The notes: generated by a model from the letters alone, not told the origin. 64,000 nt of DNA from Bacteroides pyogenes (GCF_014196225.1 NZ_JACIDI010000001.1:1-64000), one strand, 5' to 3'. Positions 43,208 to 54,119 are shown, counted from the first letter of the stretch. Translations and numbers: made by a program.

Positions 43208-46121
43208 ATGAACAAGCCTAAATCATCGCATACATGCAGCACTATAAATATGGCCCCCGTTTACAACTTCGTTATGGGGCTTCCAACTCACATCGGGCGA
43301 GGTAAATGCAGGCTGAGTTTAAGTGCGTTAGGCGCGTTTATTTTCATCTCTTTCCTGCTTGTATCGTGTGAAAAGAAGCCTGCTATGTTTACCGATGCAG
43401 ACCGTAAAGTAGCAGACAGTATCGTGCGTGCCGTGCGCACCACCGACTCACTCGCCTTACTGCAAAAACGTATGGAAAGCGAGGGGGACATATTGGGCAG
43501 CATCGTAGCCCTCAGGGAATGGGGTAAGGCGTTGCGCAACGAGAGCCGCTTCGAGGAGGCGCTGTGCGCCCACAGTGAGGGACTGCGACAGGCGGAAGCC
43601 ATCGGCGACACCATAGAATGAGTGCAGGCCCTGAACAACATCGGTACCGACTACCGTCGCATGGGTGTGCTCGATGTGGCGCAAGAGTATCATTACCGGG
43701 CATGGGTACTGAGCGAGGAATGTGCCGATACTTCGTTCACCGCGAAGAAGAACCGCGTGGTCTCGCTCAACGGACTGGGAAACATCTATCTCACTCTGGG
43801 TAACTACGAACGTGCCAACAGCGTATTGCGCATGGCGCTGAAAGGAGAGCGAGAACTTGATAGCGCTTTGGGACTGGCCATCAACTACGCCAACCTCGGC
43901 TCCATCTTCGAGCATCGGGGGCAGACGGACTCGGCTTGGGTCTATTACCGTCGCTCGATGGTGCTGAATATGGAGGCAGGCAACGACCTCGGTATATCGC
44001 TTTGCCACACCTACTTCGGCTCGCTCTACGAGAAAGCACAACAATATGACAAGGCTACGGAGGAATATCAGACGGCCTATCGGCTGATGCAAGCCTCTAA
44101 AGATGAATGGCATGCGCTGAACTCGCTCATAGCCCTTGCCGGTATCTATCACACCACAGGCAGCAGCACCAAGGCGATGGAATACCTTGGCAGGGCAAGG
44201 CAGATGGCAGAGAGTATCAAGTCTCCGGAACACTTGGCAGAAATCTACACCTTGTATTATAAACACTACAAGCGGGCGGGAGACTGCCGTTCGGCATTGG
44301 CTTCATACGAGCAAGCCCCCGCCATGCAGGACAGCGTACTGGACATGGAGAAAGTGAACCGCATTCAGAATACGAGCCTGAACATCGAGCGTAACCGGCA
44401 GGAAAGGGAGACGAATGGGATGAAGCTGCGTCTGGAGCAGGAACGCGTGGCAAAGAAGACAGGCTACATCGTCTTCGGCATCATGATCGTCTCGCTCTCG
44501 GGGCTGGTAGCCCTGCTTCTCTATATCCAGCGCATCCGAAAACGTAACCACCTGACCTTGAAGCGGCTTTCGTCTCTGCGCGAGAATTTCTTCACCAACA
44601 TCACCCACGAGTTCCGCACGCCGCTCACCGTGATACTCGGACTGAGCCACGACCTGCAAACCACCGATGCGGCGGAGGTTAGGGACAAGGCACAGACCAT
44701 CGAGCGGCAGGGCAATGGACTGCTCATGCTTATCAACCAACTGCTCGACATCTCGAAGATAAAATCGGCAGTGGGCAATGCCGACTGGAAGCGCGGCAAC
44801 ATCACCGCACACCTCACACCTCACGATGATTATGGAGAGCTACCGCGACTATGCCCGCAAACGCAACATCGACCTGCAATTCTTCGGCAAGGAGGCGGTG
44901 GAGATGGACTTCGTGCCCGACTATGTGAACAAAGTGATGAACAACCTGCTTTCCAATGCCTTCAAGTTCACCCCGGAATACGGCAAGGTGAGCGTGGCAG
45001 CATGGCGTGAGGATGAAAGACTGTTCATCGATGTGGAGGATACAGGCAGGGGGATGGACAATGAGACGCTCGCCCATGTCTTCGAACCGTTCTATCAAGG
45101 CGAGGGTAACGCACGGAACATCGGTACGGGTGTAGGACTGGCTCTCGTGAAGCAGATTATGGATGCCGTGGAAGGAACGATAGCGGCGGAGAGCACAGCG
45201 GGCAGAGGTACGACCTTCCATATCAGCATGCCGATACGCAACGAAGCCAAGCAAATAGCCGACACATCGGAAATCAATACGCCGCTATTGCCCGAAACCG
45301 AAACAACACTTGCCGACAGCGGGGGAGAGAATGAACAGTGTCGCCTGCTCATCATCGAGGACAATCGCGACATTGCCGCCTACATCGGCTCGCAGTTTGC
45401 CGGACGATACGCCGTCAGTTATGCTGCCAATGGAGCGGAGGGACTGGAAAAGGCACAGAAACTGGTGCCCGACCTCATCATTACCGACCTGATGATGCCT
45501 GGCATGGACGGGTTGGAAGTGTGCCGGCAGGTGCGCGGCAATGAAATCACCGACCATATTCCCATCATCGTGGTAACGGCGAAGATTACGGAAGAAGAGC
45601 GCATCTGCGGACTGGAAGCCGGGACCGACGCCTATCTCGCCAAGCCATTCAATGCCGGTGAGCTGCGCACGAGGGTGGAGAAACTGCTCGAAGGACGGCG
45701 GCTGTTGCGCGAGAAATACGCACAAATAATGGTAGTACATCAGGACCACGAAGAGAAGGAAGCCATGCAAAAGAACGCCGCCGCCATGCGCTTCCTCGCC
45801 AAGGTGTCGGACGTCATATACCTCCAGCTTAATCGTGGAAAGGAAATAGAGGTGTCGCAGATTGCATCGGCCATGTGCATGAGCGACAGGCAGTTTTATC
45901 GCAAGATACATGCTCTCACAAACAGCACCCCGACGGTCTATATCCAGCGTATCAAAATCAAGAAAGCCAAGAGCCTTCTTGACGGAAATTCGCAGATGAG
46001 TTTCGGAGAGATAGCCGACAGATGTGGTTTTAACGACTACTCTAACTTTGTGCGGACATTCAAGAATGCCTGCGGTGTCACGCCTACGGAGTACAGACGG
46101 AGTAATGCCGGAAAAGTGTAA
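43208..46121 (+). pseudogene. Hybrid two-component sensor-regulator (TPR-HK-REC-AraC), interrupted
   Basis: Read through two lesions this is a protein of about 970 residues. A signal/lipobox-like LLVSCEKK near residue 55 comes first, then several TPRs (LNNIGTDYRRMG, LNGLGNIYLTLGNYERA, NYANLGSIFEHRG) and a TM helix GYIVFGIMIVSLSGLVALLL. HisKA (FFTNITHEFRTPL) and HATPase (NLLSNAFKFTP, DTGRGMDNE) follow, with a receiver (LIITDLMMPGMDGLEV, phospho-acceptor Asp) and an AraC-type HTH (SFGEIADRCGFNDYSNFVRTFK). Lesion 1 is an in-frame TGA at 43619-43621. Lesion 2 is a perfect 7-bp tandem duplication ACACCTC (44809-44815, 44816-44822) that shifts the frame in the phosphotransfer region. Without them it would sense a periplasmic cue and regulate nearby genes. 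Confidence 0.85.
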
Positions 46122-46181
46122 GAGCCTGCATATGTCTTCATCTATTGTTGTCCGGTGAACCTCAAAAGGAGATAACAACCG

Positions 46182-46215
46182 TGCCCGAAGCCCCAGTAAA
46201 ATCAGGCTTCGGGCA
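46182..46215 (-). terminator. Hairpin spanning the stop codon of the giant helicase gene
   Basis: A perfect 11-bp inverted repeat (TGCCCGAAGCC at 46182-46192, complement at 46205-46215) has the TGA stop (46202-46204) in its loop. One arm therefore encodes the final residues PEA. There is no T-run afterwards, so it may be an RNA-end stabiliser or a weak terminator. Confidence 0.5.
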
Positions 46216-49200
46216 TCATCACCCGGTCGTTCTCTATGTTGATAAATCCTCTCGCTGATGCTTCCTGAATACCTCTCCGTATGGCTGCTTCTATGTTTGT
46301 TCCCATCCGGGTGAAGCCGAATAATCTGGCTCCGCCCTTGATGAGGTCGGGTAAAGGAAGGCTGATGCTGTCTTTTACCAGTTGGCGGATGGCATTGGCT
46401 ACCTCTTCAGGTGGAAGGTCTGCCGCGTCTCTTCCAGAATCGGGGCGGTAAGCCGAATAAGTGCGGTATTGCTCTTCGCTCTTCCAGAAGATTACGAGCT
46501 CTCCGTGGAAAGTCCGGTAAAGATTCGATTCGTCGAAAGCGATGGCCAGCGGAAACTCAGCCCGTTGGACGATGCGGTTGATGCCCCATTCCGAAAGCAC
46601 TTTCTTGCTCAACAGCGTTTTGCTGATAGGGGCCTCGCATGCTATAATCTTACGCACCTGCGAGGCGAGTATCGAGGCGCTTCTGGGGGCGGCGAGCTTG
46701 TCGGAAGGATACTTTCCCGGTGTCAGTTTCGCCTCCGTATATTCTTCTCTTCCATTTTCTTCGTGACGGGATTGGCTGTTTGCACTGCCTGAAATCTCTT
46801 TGCCGGCAATGCGGGGCGGTGAGACGCTTTTTTTCTCCTCGTTCCGAGCCGGAGGCATATCATCCGCAGCATGGCCGTTTTCCATCGCTCGTTGTATGGA
46901 AGCGATCACCTCGTCCGGTTTTTCCCACCAGTCCATGGTCCAGATGCGGCAGATGTTCCAGCCGAGCCCTTTCAACACTCCGTTCTGTACGATCTCACGG
47001 TCGCGCACGGTTTTGGTTTGTCGGTAGTTTTTCCCGTCGCAAATAATTCCCACCCGGTATTTTTGCGGATGTTCGCGGTCTACGATGCCTATATCTATTT
47101 TGTATCCCGAGTAGCCGATGTCTGTGTGTACGGTATATCCCATTGTGCGTAATTTTTCGGCGATGATCTCTTCGATCGAAATCTTTCTGTCCGAAGGGCG
47201 GGATGTGTAGGTATTAAGCGCCGACCTTGTCCCTTTCTCGGCATATTCGAGGAATCGTTTCAGCCCTGCCACTCCGACGGAAGATGTACGGTTGAGGTCG
47301 ATCATGTCCGAACGCAGAGTGGAGAAGATCAGCATTTCGTACCGCGAACGTGAAACCGCTACATTCAGCCTCCGTTCTCCACCCAACCGGTTGAGCGGTC
47401 CGAAATTCATGCTGACACGTCCTTCCGCGTCGGGGCCGTATCCGATAGAGAACAAAATTACGTCCCGCTCATCCCCTTGTACATTTTCCAGATTTTTGAT
47501 GAACAGCGGTTCTTCGCATTCCAGCGCCAGTGTTTCAAGCTCGGGGTGGGCGATGAAGAGATCCGATAATAAATCTTCGATCAACGCTTGCTGAACGATG
47601 CTGAAAGTCACTACCCCGATACTTCTTTTCCTCAGTTCCTCATCCCTCAGCCTGCGTGCGATTTCGTCCACCACCGCTTGCGCCTCTGCACGGTTTTGAC
47701 GTGTCTTGCCCTTGTCATAATGTCCTTCGATGGCCACCATCTTCACTTTGGATTCGATATTGTCCGGCGCCGGAAAAGTCATTAGCCTGTTGTCGTAGAA
47801 CTCGGAGTTGCTGAACGCTATTAGGCTTTCGTGCCTGCTCCGGTAGTGCCATTGCAAATATTTGGAAGGAATGGAGAGAGCGAGGCAGTCATCGAGAATA
47901 CTTTCCAGATCTTCTAATTCGATATTCTCTTCGTCTACCATGTTTACGGAAAAGAAATTGGTGGGAGGCATTTGTTTCGGGTCTCCCACAACCACTACGT
48001 TCTTGCCCCGGGCGATAGCGCCTACCGCTTCATATGTCGGCATCTGGGAAGCTTCGTCGAAAACGACCAGGTCGAAGAGGTCTGCATCGGCATCAATATA
48101 TTGGGCTACCGATAGGGGGCTCATCAACATGCACGGGCACATGCGAGGCAGCAATGTCGGAATTTGGTCGAACAACTTGCGGATGGAGATTCCTCGTGCA
48201 TTGTTCCGTATGTTCTTCTGAAGAATGCCCACTTCGGAGTTCTGAATGGCTTCTTGCGTAAACGACGGAATATTGGAAGCCAGTTTGGCAAACAACTCTT
48301 TCCGGGTGATTTTTTCGAATTCCGCGGCTACTTGTTTGTATTTGGCTATGACGTCATTGAATATTCTGCCATTGAACAGTTCAAGTTTCGGCTCTTTGGA
48401 AATGATATACCGTGTGATGTCGCGGTAAAGGCTTTTCCGGAAACGGTCGTTGAGTTCGTCGGTGGGGATCGGTCGCTCCGCGTATTCTCTTGCAACGAAA
48501 CCGATACCCGATGCTTCGAGTTTGCGAACCGCTTCCAGCCATTGATACCACTCTTTCAGCCTATGCAGATTTTCTGTCCACGTTTTCGTTTGCGCCAATG
48601 CTCTGTCTGTCCATCCGCCCGAATCCCCATATAGAGTTTCGGCGGAGATTCCCAAGGTTGTGCCGAGCTTCTGTTCCATTGCGGAAAGCGCTTCGGAGAG
48701 TTGCAGCAAATCGCGGATTTCCGAAGCATGAATGTCTCTGAACACATCGACCCCTTCGGACAAACGGGTTGCCAGCGCTTGCTTCACTTCTGCGGTTTTG
48801 GCGGCGTCTTTCGTGTAACTCAACAGCAACGAGTGGATGGAGGAGGCGCTGTCGATTATTTGGTCGACTGCGTCCCAATCTTCTTCTCTCCCGTATTTCC
48901 CGAACCGGGCAGAGAGTTCCTCTTTATGTCTCTCCACAAATGCGGCTTCTTCCCGGTATTGTTTGATCCGGTGAAGGATTCCTTTGATTTCATCGTTCGC
49001 TATCGGATTTAAGGCGAATGGCGATATTGCCTTTTTTATTTTTTTCTGTCCGAAATAGCGTGGCAGGAACCATTGTCCGGATACTCGCTCCCATTCGTTC
49101 AGCAACTGCGCAGCATTGATATTCAGAATTTCATGCAAGAAATCCCGTTCGATATCCGTTCGGAATGCGTCGCGTTGCCTTCCGTGAACCGCAGCGGCAT

Positions 49201-52039
49201 GTAGCCCGTCCAGCGTCTCCTTCAGCCGGGGAGTTGTCAGCAGTTCGGGAGTCAGCTCCGGAGTCTCGTTGATCTTTTGAACAATTGTGTTCCATATCCG
49301 GAATCCTTCGCGTGTATCCGGCGTTTCCATGCCTTTCAGCAAGATGGAGAATGAGGATGTTTTTGCCTGAATGCGGTGCAACAAATCGGTGAATTCGGCA
49401 AACAGCCGTGCCGCTTCTTCTTTGGAATCCAATGAATAGCTGTTAACCTGTATTCCCGTGAGCGGATGTCGGTGAGGGTGTTCGCCTGCATTCGCCGTTC
49501 TTACCAGCAGTTCCACTTCGTCTTTCCATTGCGACAACTTCTCTTTGTCCAATGTTTCTAAAAGTTCCGGTGGAAAGCGGAAGGAGGCTTCCGTGTCGAG
49601 CGATTGCTCTCCGACGACAGCTTCATATAAGGAAAGTCCGAAAGGATATTCTTTGTGCAGGGCGTCGATATATTCGCCCAACTCCTTGCGCAGTGCAGCC
49701 AGCCGTTCCGCCTCTTTCCGAAATTCTTCGGGCGGATTTTGTTTCAGTAGTTCGGTGGTTTCTTTCAGTTGTGAAATAATGGCCGACTTCTGCATCTTGT
49801 TTGAATGCAGCTCGAGGCAAAAGGCTCCCAGTCCCAGCCTGTTCATTCGTTTTTCAACCACGGCAAGCGCCGCCATTTTCTCGGCTACGAATAAAACCCT
49901 CTTCCCTCTGTAAAGGGCATTGGCTATGATGTTGGTGATGGTCTGCGATTTGCCGGTTCCCGGAGGCCCGTGCAATATGAACGTCTTGTCGTGTACCGCT
50001 TCATAAACCGCTTCCAGCTGTGATGAGTCCGCACTGATGGGCAATAAGATGTCGGCAGGCGATAGCTTTTTATCCATTGAGGCAGCATCGGCTTCTTGCT
50101 CCGCAGCGACATCCCATTTTATTTTTCCGTCGATGAGGCTCGATACGATTTTATTTTTCGCCAGTTTGGACGAATTATTGTGAATGTCGTTCCACATAAT
50201 GAATTTGTTGAACGAGAATATGCCGAGCATCGCCTGCTCCTCCACATCCCATTTCCGTTGGTTCTTAATGCTGTTCCGGATGAGCGAGTAGATTCGTTTG
50301 ACATCGACCCCGTTGTCGTCGGCAGGAAGCGGATCCAGTCCGGGAATTGTAATGCCGAAATTCTGGCGCAACATTTCGAGCAGGGTAATATTCATCATCG
50401 TCTCTTCTTCCCGTAAGCGGATCACATACCCTTTGGCCGCCGACTTGCGGATGATGTCGATGGGCAACAGCAACACGGGCGCGTAGCGAGGGCGTTCGCT
50501 CGCCGCCGTTTCGTACCATTTCAAAAGGCCGACTGCCAGATAAAGAGTATTCGCTCCGTTTTCTTCGATAGACATGCGCGACGCTCGATAGAGATGAGTA
50601 AGCGCTTTCGCGAGATCGTTTTCCGTCAGGTAAGAGCGAAGCCTTTTCTGTGCCAGCTCCGACTTCACCAGTTCGGTCACCGGATCGTTTGCGTGGAGTG
50701 TGGAATAAATGCCGAACTCTATAGCCGGATTTTCCCAATCGGCAGGCCGATGCAATATCTGAAACTCGCCTCCGCCCGCCAGAGCATCCTCCAGACTTGC
50801 AAAATCCGTAGGTATCAGCTGCAATGTGTTTTTGGTGGCGCGAATATTCAACAGGTTGTTCCGTAGGCTTAAGTCCAGCAACCTTCTTTCCCATAGAAGT
50901 TGCTTGGTCATCACAATGCCGGTATTTTCGCCCGATAAATCGTACCGGCTGACGCTTTGAGGAGTGGCGTGGACGGAAACGGGAGCGTTGTCTTCCTCTT
51001 GTTCTTTGATTTCCCGATTCTCCCCGTTGAGAGTCTGTTGGGGAATGGGGCGGACTCCTGAGAGTCTCGCTCTCTTTACGTCCAGTGCGCACAGGAAGTT
51101 TTCACTTCCGATCAGTCTGTCGTTCGCCGCTTTTACCGCATGGTCGAAGTCGGCTCTCTGTCCCGGATTCATGCACGTCGTTTCTACGAGCGTGATGTCG
51201 CAGATTCCTTCTGCTGTGCGTTTAGTCAGAAGCGAGGAATCGTCTACGATGCTGTCGGGAAACGTTTCGGGAACCAGCCATCCGCCGGCAAAAGCATGTC
51301 CCTTGGTCAGGATGATGAGAGGATGTATGCCGATCGACTCCAGGCAAGAGGCATACAGCAATGCCATGTCGAGGCAAGTTCCCAGTTTCTGTGAGATCAC
51401 CGTGTTTGCCAGACGTATGCGCTGGCCGTTTGTTTCGAACCCGGCAGACGGAGCGCTGTAAATAACAGATTGTTCGGCGATGGCATTGTATACGGCAGCC
51501 ATCTGCTTCTTTGCCCGGTCGGGGTTGCGGCTTTGGTATTCGTTCAGCGAAGGGTTGCCGGTCCATTCCTCTAAAATGGAAGCCGCCCTGTGCAAGATAG
51601 GAGAGAGGGCAGGGTGGTTGGGAGTGATATAGGCCGACAGCATTTGAGGGAAAACATTGATTCCGCCCCATTGGTCGTACGCCAGAAGGTCGATGGGGTA
51701 TTTCCGGCCGAAGACAGGCTCTGTTCCGGAGTAGATGCCGACGTTCAGGCTGCCCGACAGGCGTTCGGTGAGCCGGGCAAAATAGCCGGCCGATAACGTC
51801 AGATTGAAGGAAGTGAGCGAAAGGCTGCCGCGGGGAGGAATTTCTTCTATCGAAGCCGGGACGGAACTCCCGAAGTCCGGTTCCGGAATGACTTCAATAC
51901 GCAGATCCTTTAGCGGCTCGTCCGTTATGTTTTCGATGGTAATCTGGTGGATCACGGGCGTTCTGTTCTGTTGCATCGCGAAATTGACGAGCGGCAAGTA
52001 GCTCAGCTGTATCTCGACTTTGTTCAATCTTTCGTTCAT
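46202..52039 (-). CDS. Giant DUF4011-type SF1 helicase with transglutaminase-like and nuclease domains
   Basis: The 1945-residue protein has a beta-rich N-terminus and a transglutaminase-like segment (KLGTCLDMALLYASCLESIG...KGHAFAGGW; Cys222, His248). A DUF4011 region follows at about 375-560 (WERRLLDLSLRNNLLN). The split SF1 helicase core has Walker A GPPGTGKSQ near 690, VVFDEASQ near 1325, and the DVILFSIGYGP/LNVAVSRSR motifs near 1560. A restriction-endonuclease-like domain (IDIGIVDREHPQKYRVGIICDG, near 1645-1670) and a DUF3320-like C-terminal part complete it. The combination resembles nucleic-acid-handling proteins listed among candidate anti-phage genes, and is also widespread in Bacteroides chromosomes. 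The exact role is unknown. It stands alone, divergent from rpsA. Confidence 0.82.
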   Translation of the reverse strand: MNERLNKVEIQLSYLPLVNFAMQQNRTPVIHQITIENITDEPLKDLRIEVIPEPDFGSSVPASIEEIPPRGSLSLTSFNLTLSAGYFARLTERLSGSLNVGIYSGTEPVFGRKYPIDLLAYDQWGGINVFPQMLSAYITPNHPALSPILHRAASILEEWTGNPSLNEYQSRNPDRAKKQMAAVYNAIAEQSVIYSAPSAGFETNGQRIRLANTVISQKLGTCLDMALLYASCLESIGIHPLIILTKGHAFAGGWLVPETFPDSIVDDSSLLTKRTAEGICDITLVETTCMNPGQRADFDHAVKAANDRLIGSENFLCALDVKRARLSGVRPIPQQTLNGENREIKEQEEDNAPVSVHATPQSVSRYDLSGENTGIVMTKQLLWERRLLDLSLRNNLLNIRATKNTLQLIPTDFASLEDALAGGGEFQILHRPADWENPAIEFGIYSTLHANDPVTELVKSELAQKRLRSYLTENDLAKALTHLYRASRMSIEENGANTLYLAVGLLKWYETAASERPRYAPVLLLPIDIIRKSAAKGYVIRLREEETMMNITLLEMLRQNFGITIPGLDPLPADDNGVDVKRIYSLIRNSIKNQRKWDVEEQAMLGIFSFNKFIMWNDIHNNSSKLAKNKIVSSLIDGKIKWDVAAEQEADAASMDKKLSPADILLPISADSSQLEAVYEAVHDKTFILHGPPGTGKSQTITNIIANALYRGKRVLFVAEKMAALAVVEKRMNRLGLGAFCLELHSNKMQKSAIISQLKETTELLKQNPPEEFRKEAERLAALRKELGEYIDALHKEYPFGLSLYEAVVGEQSLDTEASFRFPPELLETLDKEKLSQWKDEVELLVRTANAGEHPHRHPLTGIQVNSYSLDSKEEAARLFAEFTDLLHRIQAKTSSFSILLKGMETPDTREGFRIWNTIVQKINETPELTPELLTTPRLKETLDGLHAAAVHGRQRDAFRTDIERDFLHEILNINAAQLLNEWERVSGQWFLPRYFGQKKIKKAISPFALNPIANDEIKGILHRIKQYREEAAFVERHKEELSARFGKYGREEDWDAVDQIIDSASSIHSLLLSYTKDAAKTAEVKQALATRLSEGVDVFRDIHASEIRDLLQLSEALSAMEQKLGTTLGISAETLYGDSGGWTDRALAQTKTWTENLHRLKEWYQWLEAVRKLEASGIGFVAREYAERPIPTDELNDRFRKSLYRDITRYIISKEPKLELFNGRIFNDVIAKYKQVAAEFEKITRKELFAKLASNIPSFTQEAIQNSEVGILQKNIRNNARGISIRKLFDQIPTLLPRMCPCMLMSPLSVAQYIDADADLFDLVVFDEASQMPTYEAVGAIARGKNVVVVGDPKQMPPTNFFSVNMVDEENIELEDLESILDDCLALSIPSKYLQWHYRSRHESLIAFSNSEFYDNRLMTFPAPDNIESKVKMVAIEGHYDKGKTRQNRAEAQAVVDEIARRLRDEELRKRSIGVVTFSIVQQALIEDLLSDLFIAHPELETLALECEEPLFIKNLENVQGDERDVILFSIGYGPDAEGRVSMNFGPLNRLGGERRLNVAVSRSRYEMLIFSTLRSDMIDLNRTSSVGVAGLKRFLEYAEKGTRSALNTYTSRPSDRKISIEEIIAEKLRTMGYTVHTDIGYSGYKIDIGIVDREHPQKYRVGIICDGKNYRQTKTVRDREIVQNGVLKGLGWNICRIWTMDWWEKPDEVIASIQRAMENGHAADDMPPARNEEKKSVSPPRIAGKEISGSANSQSRHEENGREEYTEAKLTPGKYPSDKLAAPRSASILASQVRKIIACEAPISKTLLSKKVLSEWGINRIVQRAEFPLAIAFDESNLYRTFHGELVIFWKSEEQYRTYSAYRPDSGRDAADLPPEEVANAIRQLVKDSISLPLPDLIKGGARLFGFTRMGTNIEAAIRRGIQEASARGFINIENDRVMMPEA

Positions 52040-52116
52040 GATAAAAACAATATAAGTTTCGGAGTTGCAATATTACAAAAAATAGATGTATAAACCGCTT
52101 TTTATTTTCCTATTCT

Positions 52117-52147
52117 TTTGTCAGTCAAGAAAATATTTCTAACTTTG
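52117..52147 (+). promoter_or_regulatory. Promoter of rpsA
   Basis: TTTG (52117-52120), a 19-bp spacer and TAACTTTG (52140-52147) match both consensus elements. It leaves an AT-rich leader of about 55 nt before the ATG at 52209, without a strong Shine-Dalgarno, as is usual for this phylum. Confidence 0.8.
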
Positions 52148-52208
52148 CGCCCGATTTATAGTCATATAATGTCTTATTCAATTAAAGTATTAACAATTTA
52201 ATTTATTA

Positions 52209-53993
52209 ATGGAAAACTTAAAGAACGTAGCTCCTATCGAAGATTTCAACTGGGATGCTTATGAAAATGGCGAAGCGGTAGCCAATGCCAGTCAGGAAGA
52301 GCTTGAAAAAGCTTATGACAGTACGCTTAACAAGGTAAACGACCGTGAGGTTGTCGATGGAACCGTAATCTCAATGAACAAGCGTGAAGTAGTTGTGAAC
52401 ATCGGTTACAAGTCGGACGGTATCATCCCGTTGAATGAGTTCCGTTACAATCCCGACCTGAAGGTAGGTGATACTGTAGAGGTATACATTGAAAATCAGG
52501 AAGACAAAAAAGGACAGTTGGTGCTGTCGCACAGAAAAGCCCGCGCTACCCGCTCTTGGGATCGTGTGAACGCGGCTTTGGAAAACGAAGAAATTATCAA
52601 GGGTTACATCAAGTGCCGCACGAAGGGCGGTATGATCGTAGACGTATTCGGTATCGAAGCATTCTTGCCGGGTTCTCAGATCGACGTGAAACCGATTCGC
52701 GACTATGATGTATTCGTTGGCAAAACAATGGAATTCAAGGTGGTTAAAATCAACCAGGAATTCAAAAACGTGGTTGTTTCTCACAAGGCTCTTATCGAAG
52801 CCGAACTGGAACAACAGAAGAAGGAAATTATCAGCAAACTCGAAAAAGGACAAGTTCTTGAAGGAACTGTTAAGAATATCACCTCTTACGGAGTATTCAT
52901 CGACTTGGGCGGCGTAGACGGCCTGATTCACATTACAGACCTTTCTTGGGGCCGTGTAAGCGATCCGAAGGAAGTAGTCGAACTGGATCAGAAGCTCAAC
53001 GTCGTTATTCTCGACTTCGATGACGAGAAGAAGCGTATCGCTTTGGGTCTGAAACAGCTTACTCCGCATCCGTGGGACGCTTTGGATACTGAGCTGAAAG
53101 TAGGCGACAAGGTGAAAGGCAAAGTGGTTGTGATGGCAGATTACGGTGCGTTCATCGAAATAGCTCCGGGTGTGGAAGGTTTGATCCACGTTTCTGAAAT
53201 GTCTTGGAGCCAGCATTTGCGCTCAGCTCAGGACTTTATGAAGGTAGGAGACGAGGTGGAAGCAGTCGTTCTTACTCTCGACCGCGACGAACGCAAGATG
53301 TCTTTGGGCATCAAACAGCTGAAACAAGACCCGTGGGAAACTATCGAAACGAAGTATCCCGTAGGTTCTCAGCATACTGCAAAGGTGCGCAACTTCACGA
53401 ACTTCGGTGTGTTCGTTGAAATCGAAGAAGGCGTTGACGGCTTGATCCACATCTCCGACTTGTCTTGGACGAAGAAGGTGAAACATCCGTCAGAGTTCAC
53501 TCAGATCGGTGCCGATATCGAAGTTCAGGTATTGGAGATCGACAAAGACAACCGTCGCTTGAGCTTAGGCCACAAACAACTCGAAGAAAACCCCTGGGAT
53601 GTATTCGAAACCGTATTTACCGTAGGTTCGGTACACGAAGGTACAATCATCGAAATGCTGGATAAGGGCGCTGTAGTATCTTTGCCTTATGGCGTGGAAG
53701 GCTTTGCCACTCCGAAACATCTGGTGAAAGAAGACGGCTCACAGGCTCAGTTGGATGAGAAACTCGAATTCAAGGTGATTGAGTTCAACAAAGACGCTAA
53801 GAGAATCATCCTTTCTCACAGCCGTATTTTCGAAGATGTAGCGAAGGCGGAAGAAAGAGCAGAAAAGAAAGCATCGAAGAAATCTTCCAAGAAAGAAGAC
53901 ACTCCGATGATTCAGAATCAGGCTGCTTCGACTACGCTGGGAGACATCGACGCTCTGGCTGCACTGAAAGAACAGTTGGAAGGAAATAAATAA
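52209..53993 (+). CDS. rpsA: 30S ribosomal protein S1
   Basis: The 594-residue protein consists of six S1 RNA-binding domains, roughly at 35-105, 118-185, 205-275, 290-362, 377-448 and 463-533. The repeated signatures are GVFIDLGGVDGLIHITDLSW, GAFIEIAPGVEGLIHVSEMSW and GVFVEIEEGVDGLIHISDLSW. A Lys-rich tail follows (KKASKKSSKKED). It binds mRNA leaders and helps their docking on the 30S subunit, which is important in Bacteroidota where Shine-Dalgarno sequences are weak. Start MENLKNVAPIEDFNWD. It is strongly promoted and closed by two terminators. Confidence 0.96.
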   Translation: MENLKNVAPIEDFNWDAYENGEAVANASQEELEKAYDSTLNKVNDREVVDGTVISMNKREVVVNIGYKSDGIIPLNEFRYNPDLKVGDTVEVYIENQEDKKGQLVLSHRKARATRSWDRVNAALENEEIIKGYIKCRTKGGMIVDVFGIEAFLPGSQIDVKPIRDYDVFVGKTMEFKVVKINQEFKNVVVSHKALIEAELEQQKKEIISKLEKGQVLEGTVKNITSYGVFIDLGGVDGLIHITDLSWGRVSDPKEVVELDQKLNVVILDFDDEKKRIALGLKQLTPHPWDALDTELKVGDKVKGKVVVMADYGAFIEIAPGVEGLIHVSEMSWSQHLRSAQDFMKVGDEVEAVVLTLDRDERKMSLGIKQLKQDPWETIETKYPVGSQHTAKVRNFTNFGVFVEIEEGVDGLIHISDLSWTKKVKHPSEFTQIGADIEVQVLEIDKDNRRLSLGHKQLEENPWDVFETVFTVGSVHEGTIIEMLDKGAVVSLPYGVEGFATPKHLVKEDGSQAQLDEKLEFKVIEFNKDAKRIILSHSRIFEDVAKAEERAEKKASKKSSKKEDTPMIQNQAASTTLGDIDALAALKEQLEGNK

Positions 53994-54019
53994 TCGGAAC
54001 TGTTTCCGGATAAATAAGA

Positions 54020-54050
54020 AAGGCATTCCGCTCGTCGGGATGCCTTTTTT
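54020..54050 (+). terminator. rpsA terminator 1
   Basis: AGGCATTCC (54021-54029) pairs with GGGATGCCT (54037-54045, one G-U pair) and runs into a T6 tract, 27 bp after the rpsA stop. Confidence 0.9.
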
Positions 54051-54072
54051 GTGTTTACGCAGCAGATAGGGG

Positions 54073-54119
54073 AATCCCTATCCGCAAATAGGAATAACCG
54101 CTCGGATAGGGATTTTTTT
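54073..54119 (+). terminator. rpsA terminator 2
   Basis: A perfect 11-bp arm AATCCCTATCC (54073-54083, complement 54104-54114) with a 20-nt loop is followed by T7. It is the second of two consecutive terminators, insulating the downstream lipoprotein gene. Confidence 0.85.

Noticed and set aside
39010..46200. Complete integrative element covering the cytolysin-like, Fic and sensor genes
   Set aside because: No integrase, relaxase or matching attachment-site pair was found; only the mixed gene content suggests mobility.
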